Positions 16,365 to 25,481 are shown, counted from the first letter of the stretch. The stretch is 35,429 bases of DNA from Plastoroseomonas arctica (GCF_018128965.1 NZ_JAAEDH010000029.1:1-35429); one strand, 5' to 3'. Made by a program: numbers and translations. The notes: generated by a model from the sequence alone, not told the origin.

Positions 16365-18617
16365 TCAGAAGCGTCCGGCCATGCGCAGCATGCCCCGGTG
16401 CGCCGCGTAGCGCTCATCCCGCCACTCATAGTCGTAGGAGGCTTCGACCGACCACACCCGCGTCGCGCAGGTGCAGGAGAGCAGATTGATGCTGGCGCCG
16501 ACATTGTAGGTGTTGGCCCCCGTCGTCGGCGCCTGCGTGGTGAAGCTGGGCGAGGCGGCGCTGGCGAAGGAGGCGGTGTTGCTCAGGCGCGGGTTGTTGA
16601 GCTCGCGGATGTAGTTCGCGTGCACCGCCGGGACGATGCGCATGCCCTCATTGGTGAAGGGTCGCGCAATCCGCAGGCCCAGCACGCCTTCGACGAAGTC
16701 ATAGCTCTGCGATTGCACCCGCAGCGAGAGGTCGCCGGCGCCGGTTTCCGTGTAGGCGCCGATGTTCACGTGCGTGTACTGCAGCGCCGCGCGCGGCGTG
16801 ACGACGAAGCCGTTGGTCGCAAAGCGGTAGCCGGTCGTGACGGCGCCCGTGTAGTCCTGCCCCGAATAATCGGCATCCGCGCGTCGGCTGACCCCGGCGA
16901 AGGCGATGTTGCGTTCGCCGGTATAGGCGTTCAGCCCGATACCGACATCGCCATGCACGTACCACGGGCCAATCTCATGCCCGATATAGGCCGTGGCACG
17001 GTAGCTGTTGAAGCTGGTCCGCGCGGTGCCGGCGCCGAAGGTATCGCCATCGACCACGCTGCGCGCGAAACCGAACCCGATGCCGGCCCGCGTATCCGGC
17101 CCCAGCGGCGCGTCATAGCCGATCATCGTGCCGACGATGCGAACGTCGTAGCCCGCGATGCCGTCGCGCGTGCCCTGCTGGCCGGAGTAGCCGAAGCCGC
17201 GCACCCACCAGCCCGGGCGCTGTTCCTCCCGGCACAAGGTGTTGCCTGGCTCCTCCGGGCGGGCCGGGCCGCACAGGATATCCTCAAGGCGCGAGAGCAG
17301 CAGGCCGCGGAACTGCGTCGTGCCCTGGTAGGTGACCAGCGGCGCGGCGATGGCGGGCCCGGACGGGGCCAGCTGCGCCACGGCGCTGACGACATCGCTC
17401 GCAGTGGTGAGCGCGTTGATCGCCGGCAGCACGTTGATGACTAGGTCGGCGGGGGCCGCGGGTGCGATCGCGAGCAGCACCGGGACGATGGTGGCCGCGA
17501 CCGGCAGGGCCGGCGGCAGCGGCACGTTCACGGGCGGCTGCACCGGGACGAGCAGCGGCGTGCCGGTGGTGGTGATCACCACCTCGCCGGCGATGGTGCC
17601 GGCGGCGGGAATGGCGGCGAAGGTATAGAGCGGGTTGGTCGGGTTCTGGACGGAGACCGAGACGACGGACCCGTTGGTGCCGCTCTGCAGCGTGCCGGCG
17701 CGGGTCTGGATGACCGCGAACTGGGTGCCGACGGGGATGAAGCTGGTCGCCGGCACCGTCACGTTCACCAGCAGCGTCGGGCCGATATTGGTGGCCCCGA
17801 TGGGACGGATGTTGCCGAAGACGGTGGGGCTGGCGAGCGTGGTGTTGACCACGCCTCCGGCGCCGCCATTGGCGATGGTCAGCGCGCCGCCGACGTTGAG
17901 CGTGTTGGTGCCGAGCGAGAAGGCGAAGGCATTCGCCGCGCCCGTGATGGTCGCCGTCGCGCCCGCCGTGTCGGACCCGCCCACGACGTTGATCGAACGC
18001 AGGCCGGAGGCGCCGCCGACCGCGCCGTTGAGCACGCTGCCATTGGCCAGTGAGAGGGTGCCGGTGTTCGCACCCGCGGTCGAGGTCAGGGCGCCGATCA
18101 GGGTGGTGTTGGGGGCGAGGGCGATGGTACCGTCGGCGGCGAAGTTCGTCGCGGTGATGTTGGTGGAGCCGGAAGCGAAATTGACCGTGCCGGTTCCCAC
18201 CACATCGAGCGTGGTGGCGAAGACCGGGCCGAGGAAGTTGACCGTCGTGCCGGTATTGCCGCCGGAGATGGCGCGCAGGAAGGGCCCGCCGGGCTGGGTG
18301 ACGCCGATGGCGCCGAACACGGTCGAGCTGCTGTTGAAGACGATGTTGCCCTGGCTGGAGGCGGCGGTGGAGACCGCTGTGGCGCCGGAGATAAGGGCGG
18401 CATTCTGCGTGAAGATGTCGGTTTGCGGGCCACCCAGGACGCCAACACTGAGCGTACCGGTGGTGGCGGAGGCTGACATCGAGACCCCGCCGAGGATGCC
18501 GGTTGTATCGAGCGGCGTGATTCCCCCGCCCACGGCGAGCTGGGTTTGCGCCTGGACGGGCGCGGTCAGCCCCACCGTTACCGCGCCAAAAAGCACCGGA
18601 ATGAAACGCCGAAACAT
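16365..18617 (-). CDS. Autotransporter with outer-membrane beta-barrel domain
   Basis: The ATG at 18617 (MFRRFIPVLFGAV) has an AGGGG ribosome binding site 8 nt upstream; an earlier GTG at 18644 adds nine residues and overlaps that site. The 750-aa product has a signal peptide ending at about residue 23 (APVQAQ). A low-complexity passenger rich in G, T, A, N and S (about 25-360) has the repeated short strands expected of a beta-helix. A proline-rich linker follows (VQPPVNVPLPPALP), then a C-terminal barrel (about 480-750) ending in phenylalanine (MAGRF). It is a type V secretion protein at the cell surface; adhesion is plausible but not shown. The barrel has two cysteine-bearing segments. Confidence 0.9.
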   Translation of the reverse strand: MFRRFIPVLFGAVTVGLTAPVQAQTQLAVGGGITPLDTTGILGGVSMSASATTGTLSVGVLGGPQTDIFTQNAALISGATAVSTAASSQGNIVFNSSSTVFGAIGVTQPGGPFLRAISGGNTGTTVNFLGPVFATTLDVVGTGTVNFASGSTNITATNFAADGTIALAPNTTLIGALTSTAGANTGTLSLANGSVLNGAVGGASGLRSINVVGGSDTAGATATITGAANAFAFSLGTNTLNVGGALTIANGGAGGVVNTTLASPTVFGNIRPIGATNIGPTLLVNVTVPATSFIPVGTQFAVIQTRAGTLQSGTNGSVVSVSVQNPTNPLYTFAAIPAAGTIAGEVVITTTGTPLLVPVQPPVNVPLPPALPVAATIVPVLLAIAPAAPADLVINVLPAINALTTASDVVSAVAQLAPSGPAIAAPLVTYQGTTQFRGLLLSRLEDILCGPARPEEPGNTLCREEQRPGWWVRGFGYSGQQGTRDGIAGYDVRIVGTMIGYDAPLGPDTRAGIGFGFARSVVDGDTFGAGTARTSFNSYRATAYIGHEIGPWYVHGDVGIGLNAYTGERNIAFAGVSRRADADYSGQDYTGAVTTGYRFATNGFVVTPRAALQYTHVNIGAYTETGAGDLSLRVQSQSYDFVEGVLGLRIARPFTNEGMRIVPAVHANYIRELNNPRLSNTASFASAASPSFTTQAPTTGANTYNVGASINLLSCTCATRVWSVEASYDYEWRDERYAAHRGMLRMAGRF

Positions 18618-18679
18618 TCTACTCACCCCTAAGTCGTTGCGCACTCAGGAATGTGTGGCCGAAAATTACACTATTGAAA

Positions 18680-18709
18680 ATAAAACGCACAAATAACGGG
18701 GAACGTCAA
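18680..18709 (-). promoter_or_regulatory. Candidate promoter of the autotransporter gene
   Basis: On the minus strand TTGACG (18709-18704) and TTTTAT (18685-18680) are 18 nt apart inside the AT-rich island. A-tracts upstream could act as UP elements. Transcription would start near 18673 and leave a leader of about 55 nt before the start codon. Confidence 0.38.
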
Positions 18710-18989
18710 TACTAAAATTAAACTTATTTTTTACGCACCTAAAATGATTCTTTTTGTAAAATTTCTTCGAAAAAAGGGATTATCCGAAGAAAAAAATCGG
18801 CGCATTTCCTCATTGCAAGCGGCTCAGCGCGGGCCGGATGCGGGATCTGGCAAATACCGCCTGCGGGGATGGACCTCGCCGCCTCATTCGTGCGCTACGG
18901 CGATCGGCAGGGGCTGGATGCGCGGCGCGTCTGAGGGCAGCGCACGCGCATGGGCGTCGCCCCGGGCAGCCAGAGGATGACAGTCGCGG

Positions 18990-19010
18990 CGGTTCATCGC
19001 CGATGAACCG
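18990..19010. promoter_or_regulatory. Perfect 9-bp palindrome, function unknown
   Basis: CGGTTCATC and GATGAACCG flank a 3-nt centre (GCC). Nothing T-rich follows on either strand, so a terminator is unlikely. A dimeric regulator site or small RNA hairpin is possible. It lies about 280 bp upstream of the autotransporter -10 region. Confidence 0.35.
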
Positions 19011-19123
19011 AGAGAAGGCGGTGCAATGCTCACGGGCGGCCGCAGCCGGAGGGCGGGCCCCTCTGGCCGCGCCAATGCGACGGCAACCGGTTCAGTGCCA
19101 GAATCGTGGCGGCCGCCGGGCCT

Positions 19124-19171
19124 GCCTCGCCCGGCGCGGGCTCACGTCACCGCATGCGCCCCGGGCGAGGC
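19124..19171 (-). terminator. Stem-loop downstream of purA
   Basis: GCCTCGCCCGG and CCGGGCGAGGC form a perfect 11-bp stem with a 26-nt loop, starting 14 nt after the purA stop on the minus strand. There is no U-tract. It is probably a 3'-end structure of the purA transcript. Confidence 0.35.
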
Positions 19172-19185
19172 GGCCGCAGCGCGAA

Positions 19186-20475
19186 CTACCCCGCGAAGGG
19201 GTCCTTCATCATGATCGTGTCGTCACGCTCCGGGCTCGTGCTCAGCAGCACCACCGGCGCCTCGACCAGCTCCTCGATGCGGCGGATGTACTTGACCGCC
19301 TCGGCCGGCAGCTCGCCATAGCTGCGGGCCCCCATGGTGGAGCCGGGCCAGCCGGGCAGGGTCTCGAACACCGGCGTCGCTCGGGACTGCGCACCCTGGG
19401 CGGCGGGCAGGCGCTTCATGCGCACGCCGTCGACCTCGTAGCCGATGCAGATCTTCAGCTCCGGCAGCCCGTCCAGCACGTCGAGCTTGGTGACCACCAG
19501 GCCGTTCACGCCGCCGAGCTTCACCGCCTGGCGCACCAGCGCGGCGTCGAACCACCCACAGCGACGGGGGCGGCCGGTGACGGTGCCGAATTCGCGGCCG
19601 CGCTCGCCGAGCAGGCGCCCGGTCTCGTCGTGCAGTTCGGTCGGAAAGGGGCCGGAGCCGACGCGGGTCGTGTAGGCCTTGGCGATGCCGAGAACATAAC
19701 CGACCGCGTCAGGGCCGACGCCCGAGCCGGCCGCGGCACCGCCGGCGACCGTGTTGGAGCTGGTGACGTAGGGGTAGGTGCCGTGATCGACGTCGAGCAT
19801 CACCGCCTGGGCGCCCTCGAACAGCACCCGCTTGCCTTCGCTGCGCGCGGTGTCCAGGCGCTCCCACACGGCTTCGGCGAAGGGGAGGAGTTTTGGCGCC
19901 AGCGCCAGGAGCGCATCGAGCAGCGGCTGCTTCTCGAATTCCGGAGCGCCGAGGCCGCGGAACAGCGCGTTGTGGTGCAGCAGCAGTTCGTCGAGTTTCG
20001 CCGAGAGCGTCTCGGGTTCGGCGAGGTCGCACAGGCGGATCGAGCGGCGGCCGACCTTGTCCTCATAGGCGGGACCGATGCCGCGCCCGGTGGTGCCGAT
20101 CTTGTCCTCGCCACGTGCCGCCTCGCGCGCCTTGTCGAGTGCCGGATGCAGCGGGAGGATGAGGGGCACGTTCTCCGCGATGCGGAGGTTCTCGGGCGTC
20201 ACGGACAGGCCCTGGGCGCCGACCTTCGCGATCTCGGCGAGCAGCGCGTCGGGGTCGAGGACAACGCCATTGCCGATGATGCCGAGCTTGCCGCGCACCA
20301 CGCCCGAGGGCAGCAGGGACAGCTTGTAGGTGACGTTGCCCACCACCAGCGTGTGCCCGGCATTGTGCCCGCCCTGGAAGCGCACGACGAGATCGGCGCG
20401 GGAGGCAAGCCAGTCGACCACCTTCCCCTTGCCCTCATCGCCCCATTGCGCGCCGATCACCGCGACATTCGCCAT
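19186..20475 (-). CDS. purA: Adenylosuccinate synthetase
   Basis: This 429-aa protein (E. coli PurA has 432) joins IMP and aspartate with GTP to give adenylosuccinate, the first step from IMP to AMP. Key blocks are the N-terminal P-loop-like [17 protein letters not shown], the GGHNAGHT motif, [14 protein letters not shown] and [13 protein letters not shown]. The start is the ATG at 20475 ([12 protein letters not shown]), which is where family members begin. It follows hisZ with only a 4-nt gap, so purine and histidine synthesis genes are co-transcribed. That is a sensible link, since histidine synthesis consumes ATP and releases the purine precursor AICAR. Confidence 0.97.
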   Translation of the reverse strand: MANVAVIGAQWGDEGKGKVVDWLASRADLVVRFQGGHNAGHTLVVGNVTYKLSLLPSGVVRGKLGIIGNGVVLDPDALLAEIAKVGAQGLSVTPENLRIAENVPLILPLHPALDKAREAARGEDKIGTTGRGIGPAYEDKVGRRSIRLCDLAEPETLSAKLDELLLHHNALFRGLGAPEFEKQPLLDALLALAPKLLPFAEAVWERLDTARSEGKRVLFEGAQAVMLDVDHGTYPYVTSSNTVAGGAAAGSGVGPDAVGYVLGIAKAYTTRVGSGPFPTELHDETGRLLGERGREFGTVTGRPRRCGWFDAALVRQAVKLGGVNGLVVTKLDVLDGLPELKICIGYEVDGVRMKRLPAAQGAQSRATPVFETLPGWPGSTMGARSYGELPAEAVKYIRRIEELVEAPVVLLSTSPERDDTIMMKDPFAG

Positions 20476-20479
20476 GGCG

Positions 20480-21631
20480 TCAGACCTTCTTCCGTTTGAG
20501 GGCGACAGGCGTGCCGCCGACCAGCGTGTGGGAGCAGCGCAGCCGCTCCGCGTCATCCTGCGCCGAAAGGGCGGCAACGGTGACAAAACCTTCGGCGCGA
20601 AGCCGGCGGGCGGTGGCCACGTCGGTGCCGAGCGGCAGGAACAGCCGCGCCGGGCCGGGCGCGCTGGGCGCGGCGCGCAGCATGGCGTCGGGGTAGAGCG
20701 AGATCCCCGTCGCGGGTTCCCCACCTTGGGCGAGGTAGCGGCCGCCGCGGCCCATCTCGCCGCTCGCGCCCGGGCCATAGAGGGTGAAGGCGACGCCGGT
20801 GTGATAGCGGAAGCCGCGGAACTCGACCGGGTCGAGCGTGATGCGCAGGCCCGGCGCGCGCGCGAGAATGGCGGCGATGACGGCGGCGGCATTGTCGGCG
20901 ATGGCGCGCGCTGCTGGCGGCAGCGACGCCTTGGCGAGGGCGGCCAGCGCGCCATCGGCCGGGCCGGCGGCGTGCAGCAGGGGGGTGAGGCCCGCCAGTG
21001 CCGCGCCACCCTCGGCGGCGGCCTCGGCCACGGCGGCGGCGTCCTTGCGATCCAGCGCGCGGGCGAGACGGCGGCGGAGGTCGGGCGAGACCTCGGCGTC
21101 GTCGAGCAGGCTCGGCGCCATGGTGGGCAGGGTGATGTCGAGCGAGGGGTTTTCGATGCCCACGGCGGCGAGTGCCTCGACCGCGACGACGGCGACTTCC
21201 GCATCGGCGGCGGCGGATTCGGCGCCGATCAGTTCGACGCCCACCTGTGGGAGTTGGCGCGCGGCGGAGAGCTGCGTGCCGCGCACCCGCAGCACCTGGC
21301 CGGCATAGGACAGGCGCAGCGGGCGGGGCACGGCGGCCAGGCGCGTCGCCGCGATGCGCGCGACCTGGGGCGTGGTGTCGGCGCGCAGCCCCATCATGCG
21401 CTGGGAGACGGGGTCCATCAGTCGGAAGGTCTGCTCGGCGATGGCGGCACCCGAGCCGGCGAGGAGACTGTCCTCGAATTCCAGCAGGGGCGGCTTGACC
21501 CGTTCGTACCCGTGCAGGGCGAAGCTCGCCATGATGGCTTCGACGAAGGCGGCTTCGCGCTCCGCTTCGGGCGGAAGCGCGTCGGCGAAGCCGGCGGGGA
21601 GCAGGGCTGGGTTGGGGGTGTCGTCGGTCAT
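20480..21631 (-). CDS. hisZ: ATP phosphoribosyltransferase regulatory subunit HisZ
   Basis: The 383-aa protein resembles class II histidyl-tRNA synthetase but is shorter, as expected of HisZ. Motif 2-like [14 protein letters not shown] and [33 protein letters not shown] are present. The HisRS anticodon-binding domain is absent and the C-terminal part is divergent ([17 protein letters not shown]). HisZ forms a hetero-octamer with the short form of HisG, which must lie elsewhere in the genome, and gives histidine feedback control. The start [17 protein letters not shown] (21631) is preferred over an in-frame upstream start that would add a proline-rich stretch. Confidence 0.92.
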   Translation of the reverse strand: MTDDTPNPALLPAGFADALPPEAEREAAFVEAIMASFALHGYERVKPPLLEFEDSLLAGSGAAIAEQTFRLMDPVSQRMMGLRADTTPQVARIAATRLAAVPRPLRLSYAGQVLRVRGTQLSAARQLPQVGVELIGAESAAADAEVAVVAVEALAAVGIENPSLDITLPTMAPSLLDDAEVSPDLRRRLARALDRKDAAAVAEAAAEGGAALAGLTPLLHAAGPADGALAALAKASLPPAARAIADNAAAVIAAILARAPGLRITLDPVEFRGFRYHTGVAFTLYGPGASGEMGRGGRYLAQGGEPATGISLYPDAMLRAAPSAPGPARLFLPLGTDVATARRLRAEGFVTVAALSAQDDAERLRCSHTLVGGTPVALKRKKV

Positions 21632-21687
21632 GGGCGGCGGTGGTGTGGCAGGGGCGTGCGGGGGAGGCAAGCCCGCAGGCGGCGCGC

Positions 21688-22308
21688 CTATCGGCTGGGC
21701 AGGCCGCGTTCGAGACGGGAGGTGAAGATGTCGAAGATGGCGCGCTGGCCGTCATCGGTGGCTTCGAGGCGGGCGACCAGCAGCGGGCGCTCGGCTTCGG
21801 GCGTGCGGCTGAACAGCCCGTCGCGGGCGTTGCCTGGCTCGTCGGGGAAGTAGACCTGGGTGGTGAGTGGCGCGCCACCTTCGGGCATGTCGGCGCGGAG
21901 GTGGATGTGCGGCGTGCGGCCGGAGTAGCGGCCGGGGCGGATCGTCCTGAAGGCGTAGCGCCCCTGCGCATCGGCGGTGGCGCGGCCATAGCCCTGAAAG
22001 CCGGTGTCGCGCTGGGCGATGCGGTCGCTCGGGTGGAGGTAGATCCCCTGGCTGTCGGCCTGCCAGATTTCGATGCGGGCGCCGGGCAGGGGCACGCCGA
22101 CGATGTTGCGGACGAAACCTTCGAGCAACAACGGCCGCCCGCGGGCTTCGCGGGAGGCGCCGATGACGCGGCGAAGGTCGGCGTCGGCATCGTCCGGGAT
22201 GGCGCGCGGGTAGAACGGCCCCTCCATCTGTTCGGGCGTGCGCCGAAGGCTGCGCTGCGCGACGGCGCTGGCGGGAACGAGCGCGAGCATGGAGCGGCGC
22301 AGGATCAT
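21688..22308 (-). CDS. Exported intradiol ring-cleavage dioxygenase-like protein
   Basis: From MILRRSMLALVPASAVAQ the product is 206 aa with a short N-terminal signal-like segment. The intradiol dioxygenase fold is evident: EGPFYPR, then PLPGARIEIWQADSQGIY, GRYAFRTIRPGRYSG and PHIHLRAD. All four expected non-heme Fe(III) ligands are visible: Y90, Y128, H134 and H136. Characterised relatives (protocatechuate 3,4-dioxygenase) cleave catechols, but they are cytoplasmic heteromers. Secreted single-subunit members like this are poorly characterised. No beta-ketoadipate pathway genes are nearby. It lies 56 nt upstream of hisZ on the same strand. Earlier in-frame starts reach into the repeat copy at 22383. 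Confidence 0.85.
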   Translation of the reverse strand: MILRRSMLALVPASAVAQRSLRRTPEQMEGPFYPRAIPDDADADLRRVIGASREARGRPLLLEGFVRNIVGVPLPGARIEIWQADSQGIYLHPSDRIAQRDTGFQGYGRATADAQGRYAFRTIRPGRYSGRTPHIHLRADMPEGGAPLTTQVYFPDEPGNARDGLFSRTPEAERPLLVARLEATDDGQRAIFDIFTSRLERGLPSR

Positions 22309-22382
22309 GGGGAGAGCTTGAGGGAGAGGGGTGGGTGGGGTCACGTCACGAAGCATTGCATGGGGGGCGTTGACGACAGAAT

Positions 22383-22436
22383 GGGGAAAATGAATTTCCC
22401 CCAAACCCCCATTCTTTTATTTTTATCTATTGGTGC
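22383..22436 (+). repeat. Dispersed repeat family, copy B
   Basis: This copy has the stem GGGGAAA (22383-22389) and TTTCCCC (22395-22401) with a 5-nt loop, then CCCATTCTTTTATTTTT and a GGTGC end. It matches copy A in the same orientation and faces copy C across 50 bp. It lies upstream of the dioxygenase gene. Confidence 0.85.
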
Positions 22437-22486
22437 TTGCTGGGGAACCAGAGCTCCTTTTCCAAATCATGTGCGGCCGGGGAGCG

Positions 22487-22545
22487 GGCACCAAAAAGCC
22501 AAAAATAAAAGAATGGGGTCCGGGGAAATTCTTTTCCCCGGCCTT
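22487..22545 (-). repeat. Dispersed repeat family, copy C (also candidate tyrA terminator)
   Basis: Reading the minus strand, it starts 5 nt after the tyrA stop with a 9-bp stem (CCGGGGAAA, loop AGAA, TTTCCCCGG; 22541-22520), followed by CCCATTCTTTTATTTTT. Hairpin plus T-rich tract could end tyrA transcription, although the T-rich tract begins about 10 nt after the stem. It is the inverted partner of copy B. Confidence 0.85.
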
Positions 22546-22549
22546 TTTC

Positions 22550-23437
22550 TCAAGCCTGCTTCCGATCAATCAGCCCCTGCCGGATCTTCCGCCCGCGCTT
22601 GATCCGGTCCTCGATGAACTCCGCCTCCCCGTAGCGCACCGCCCGCCCGAGCGCGTGCGCATCCTCGGAGAACCGCGCCAGCATCTCCAGCAGCGCCTCG
22701 CGGTTGTTGAGGAACACGTCGCGCCACATGGCCACGTCGGAGGACGCGATGCGGGTGAAGTCGCGGAAGCCGGAGGCGGCGAATTTCAGCACGGCCTCGC
22801 GCGTTTCCTGGGCCAGGTCGTCGGCCGTGCCGCAGATGGTGAAGGCGATGAGGTGGGGCAGGTGGGAGACGATGGCGACCACCTTGTCGTGGGTGGCGGG
22901 GTCCATGGTCTCGATCATGGCTCCCGCGCGGCGCCAGAATTCGGCGACGCGTTCCACGGCCGTGGGGTCGGAGTCCGGCAGCGGCGTGAGGATGACGTAG
23001 CGGCCCTCGAACAGCGTCGCGAAGCCGGCGTCGGGGCCGGAGTATTCGGTGCCCGCCATGGGGTGGCCGGGGACCAGGTGGACGCCGGCGGGCAGCAGCG
23101 GCAATAGGTCGCGCACGACGCTTCCCTTGGTGCTGCCCGCATCGGTGAGGATGCAGCCCGGCGCGAGATGGGGCGCGATGCGCGCCATCACGCCGGCATA
23201 GGCGCCAACGGGAATGCACAGGATGACGCCGTCGCAGCCTTCGACCGCGCGGGCAGGGTCGGCCTCGACCTGGTCGACGATGCCGAGTTCCAGCACCCGG
23301 GCGCGGGTCGCCGCGGATTGGGCGCAGGCGACCAGCGTGGTCGCGATGTCGTCGCGCGAGCGGGCGAAGCGGGCGATGGAACTGCCGATCAGCCCGGGGC
23401 CGATGATGCAGAGGCGGCGGAACAGCGGTTCAGCCAC
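22550..23437 (-). CDS. tyrA: Prephenate/arogenate dehydrogenase
   Basis: This 295-aa protein starts at a GTG that overlaps the end of hisC by 8 nt. The N-terminal Rossmann motif is [14 protein letters not shown]. The catalytic region shows [14 protein letters not shown] and a [14 protein letters not shown] helix typical of the TyrA family. It oxidatively decarboxylates prephenate (or arogenate) on the way to tyrosine. No C-terminal ACT domain is present. Together with the chorismate mutase and HisC-type aminotransferase upstream it completes tyrosine synthesis in one operon. Whether NAD or NADP is used cannot be told from inspection. Confidence 0.92.
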   Translation of the reverse strand: MAEPLFRRLCIIGPGLIGSSIARFARSRDDIATTLVACAQSAATRARVLELGIVDQVEADPARAVEGCDGVILCIPVGAYAGVMARIAPHLAPGCILTDAGSTKGSVVRDLLPLLPAGVHLVPGHPMAGTEYSGPDAGFATLFEGRYVILTPLPDSDPTAVERVAEFWRRAGAMIETMDPATHDKVVAIVSHLPHLIAFTICGTADDLAQETREAVLKFAASGFRDFTRIASSDVAMWRDVFLNNREALLEMLARFSEDAHALGRAVRYGEAEFIEDRIKRGRKIRQGLIDRKQA

Positions 23438-24524
23438 GGTGTTCGGCCATGAAGCCGGCCAGCGCCTCGATGAGCAGCGTGTTCTCGTCGGCCGCGCCGA
23501 TGGTAATGCGCAGGCAGGCGGGCAGCCCATAGGCGCCCATGGCGCGCACGATCAGCCCGCGTGTCTTCAGATGCGCGTCAGCGGCCTGGGCGGCGGCGGC
23601 GGTGGCGAAATCGGCGAGGACGAAGTTGCCTTCGCTGGGCCAGACCTTGATCCCCGCCTCGGTCAGCGCCGCAGTCACGCGCGCGCGCCATTCGGAATTA
23701 TGCGCGAGGTTCTTCTCGATCCAGCCTGCCTCGGCCAGGGCGGCGATCGCGCCTTCCATCGCCGCCAGGTTCACGTTGAAGGGGCCGCGGATGCGCGAGA
23801 GCACATCGACCACCGCCGGCGGCGCGTAGCACCAGCCCACGCGCATCCCACCCAGGCCGAAGATTTTTGAAAACGTGCGCGTCATCACGGTGTTGCCGGT
23901 GGCGTCCACCAGCGCGGCGCCGGCATCGTAGTCCGGCCGCTCCACGTATTCGGCGTAGGCGCTGTCGAGCACGAGCAGGATGTCCCCGCGCAGCCCCGCG
24001 CGCAGCCGATCCACCTCGGCTTGCGGCAGGATCGACCCGGTCGGGTTGTTGGGGTTGGCGAGGAACACCATCGTGGTCCGCGCGCCCACGGCGGCGAGCA
24101 TCGCGTCCACATCCGCGACCAGGTCGCGCTCCGGCACCTTGATCACGCGGCTTCCGGCCCAGCGCCCGGCGATGTCGTACATCAGGAAGCCGTGCGCGGA
24201 CATGATGAGCTCGGTGCCCTCGCCGCCATAGGCGAGGATGAGCAGCGTCAGCAGATCATCGGAGCCATTGCCGCAGACGATGCGCGCGGGGTCGAGCGCA
24301 AACCGCGCGCCGATCGCCTCGCGCAGCGCGGTCGCACCGCCATCGGGGTAGCGATGCGCGTCGCGCGCGGCGCGCTCGATGGCGGCGATCGCCCCCGGCG
24401 GCGGCCCGAAGGCGCCCTCGTTGGACGACAGCTTGATCACCCGGTTCACGCCGGGCAGCTTCGACGACCCCCCGACATAGGGCTCGACGGAAAGGATGGA
24501 GGGTCGCGGGGCGAGCGTGTTCAT
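23430..24524 (-). CDS. hisC: Histidinol-phosphate/aromatic aminotransferase
   Basis: The ATG at 24524 ([16 protein letters not shown]) has GAAGG about 8 nt upstream and gives 364 aa; a TTG five codons earlier is less likely. It is a fold-type I PLP enzyme: [30 protein letters not shown] and the Schiff-base lysine K220 in [17 protein letters not shown]. HisC enzymes act on histidinol phosphate. Sitting between chorismate mutase and tyrA, this copy probably also, or mainly, transaminates aromatic keto acids (phenylpyruvate, 4-hydroxyphenylpyruvate or prephenate). A separate hisC in the main his cluster would support the aromatic role. Confidence 0.92.
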   Translation of the reverse strand: MNTLAPRPSILSVEPYVGGSSKLPGVNRVIKLSSNEGAFGPPPGAIAAIERAARDAHRYPDGGATALREAIGARFALDPARIVCGNGSDDLLTLLILAYGGEGTELIMSAHGFLMYDIAGRWAGSRVIKVPERDLVADVDAMLAAVGARTTMVFLANPNNPTGSILPQAEVDRLRAGLRGDILLVLDSAYAEYVERPDYDAGAALVDATGNTVMTRTFSKIFGLGGMRVGWCYAPPAVVDVLSRIRGPFNVNLAAMEGAIAALAEAGWIEKNLAHNSEWRARVTAALTEAGIKVWPSEGNFVLADFATAAAAQAADAHLKTRGLIVRAMGAYGLPACLRITIGAADENTLLIEALAGFMAEHRG

Positions 24525-24539
24525 GGCAGCGACCTTCAA

Positions 24540-25400
24540 TCAGCCGGGCTCGGCTTCGGCATAGGCACCGAGACGCTGGACGTGCAGGCCGGCCAGCGAT
24601 TTCAGCCGCGGATCATCGGCTTCCCAGAAGCCGGCGACCTCGGCGAGTGCGAGCGCCTGCTCCCCGGTGCGGCGGATCTGCAGGCTGTGTGCCGGGATGC
24701 CGGCATCGGCCAGCAGACGGGTCAGGCGCGCATGGGAGAAATCGGCCGTGAGCTCGATGCGCAGCAGGGTCCGGTCGCGCCCGCTCGGGTCGGGCGGCGT
24801 CGGGGAGACGACCAGCACGCCATGGCTGCCGGGTTCGGCGAGGAAGGGCAGTCGCGCCGTCACCTGCAGGGAATTGGCATCGAAGCGCACCCACCAGGCG
24901 GCGTCCTCGCGCTCCTCCGGTTCGGGCGCGGGCAGGGTGGCGATCGCAGCCTCGCCGGAGAGCAGCGCGGCGAGCGCCTGGCCCACGGTGGTCATCGCGC
25001 GGATCGGCGTGGTGCCGCCGAAATGCGCGCGGGTGAGGCGCATCACCGCGTCGGCATGCTCGTTGTCGGCGGCCGCGACGACGGTGAAATTCGACTGCAT
25101 GGCGGTGGAGGCGGCGAAGATCTCGCGCCAAAGACGCACCAGAGCGCTGCGCGGGAGCGGGCCCGCGTGCCGCGCGAGCATGCGGCGGAGGATGGCGGCC
25201 TCGCGCCCCGGGCGCAGCGCGGGGCCGGCCCCCTTGGCGCGGCTTTCGGCGAGCCTGGCGACGATGCCGGCGCGGCGCATGACGATGTCGTGCAGCGCGT
25301 CGTCCAGTGCGTCGATCTCTGCGCGAAGCGTCGCGAGCTCGGCGGCATAGGCCGGGGGCGTGGGGAGCAGGGGCGCGGCGGAGGGGTTCAGGTCTGGCAT
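24540..25400 (-). CDS. Chorismate mutase (AroQ) with degenerate prephenate dehydratase/ACT-like tail
   Basis: The 286-aa protein starts at the ATG 25400 (MPDLNPSAAP); a second ATG five codons upstream is possible. Residues about 20-105 are an AroQ helical chorismate mutase (ATLRAEIDALDDALHDIVMRR, then ALRPGREAAILRRM and LVRLWREIFAAS). Residues about 105-200 keep only fragments of a prephenate dehydratase pattern (AALLSGEAAIATLPAPE). I see no GPxGT start and no catalytic TRF motif. Residues about 210-280 look like a weak ACT domain (LLRIELTADFSHARLTRLLADAGI ... FWEADDPRLKSL). I infer an active mutase with a non-catalytic regulatory tail. It is 15 nt upstream of hisC and divergent from metX. 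Confidence 0.8.
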   Translation of the reverse strand: MPDLNPSAAPLLPTPPAYAAELATLRAEIDALDDALHDIVMRRAGIVARLAESRAKGAGPALRPGREAAILRRMLARHAGPLPRSALVRLWREIFAASTAMQSNFTVVAAADNEHADAVMRLTRAHFGGTTPIRAMTTVGQALAALLSGEAAIATLPAPEPEEREDAAWWVRFDANSLQVTARLPFLAEPGSHGVLVVSPTPPDPSGRDRTLLRIELTADFSHARLTRLLADAGIPAHSLQIRRTGEQALALAEVAGFWEADDPRLKSLAGLHVQRLGAYAEAEPG

Positions 25401-25481
25401 GGGCCCGCGCAGCATTAGACGTACCGGCGCCCGGCGCCAAGGTTGCAGAGGCCCGGGCCGCACCCTAATGCTGGGCCGAGG

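Larger units (their letters stand above)
18618..19185. other. Intergenic region between purA and the autotransporter gene
   Basis: No convincing gene is present in these 568 bp. From about 18650 to 18800 the sequence is strikingly AT-rich compared with the rest of the window, with runs of A and T on both strands. It holds the probable autotransporter promoter. From about 18800 the composition returns to normal. A 9-bp palindrome lies at 18990-19010, and an 11-bp inverted repeat lies at 19124-19171 just after purA. Confidence 0.6.

Noticed and set aside
18838-20499. Long plus-strand frame across the purA region
   Set aside because: It is antisense to purA, which has all expected motifs, and its sequence is His/Ala/Gly/Arg-biased shadow coding.
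25401-25481. Possible SAM-II riboswitch before metX
   Set aside because: SAM-II elements often precede metX in alphaproteobacteria, but the pseudoknot core and its A-rich segment are not found in these 81 nt.
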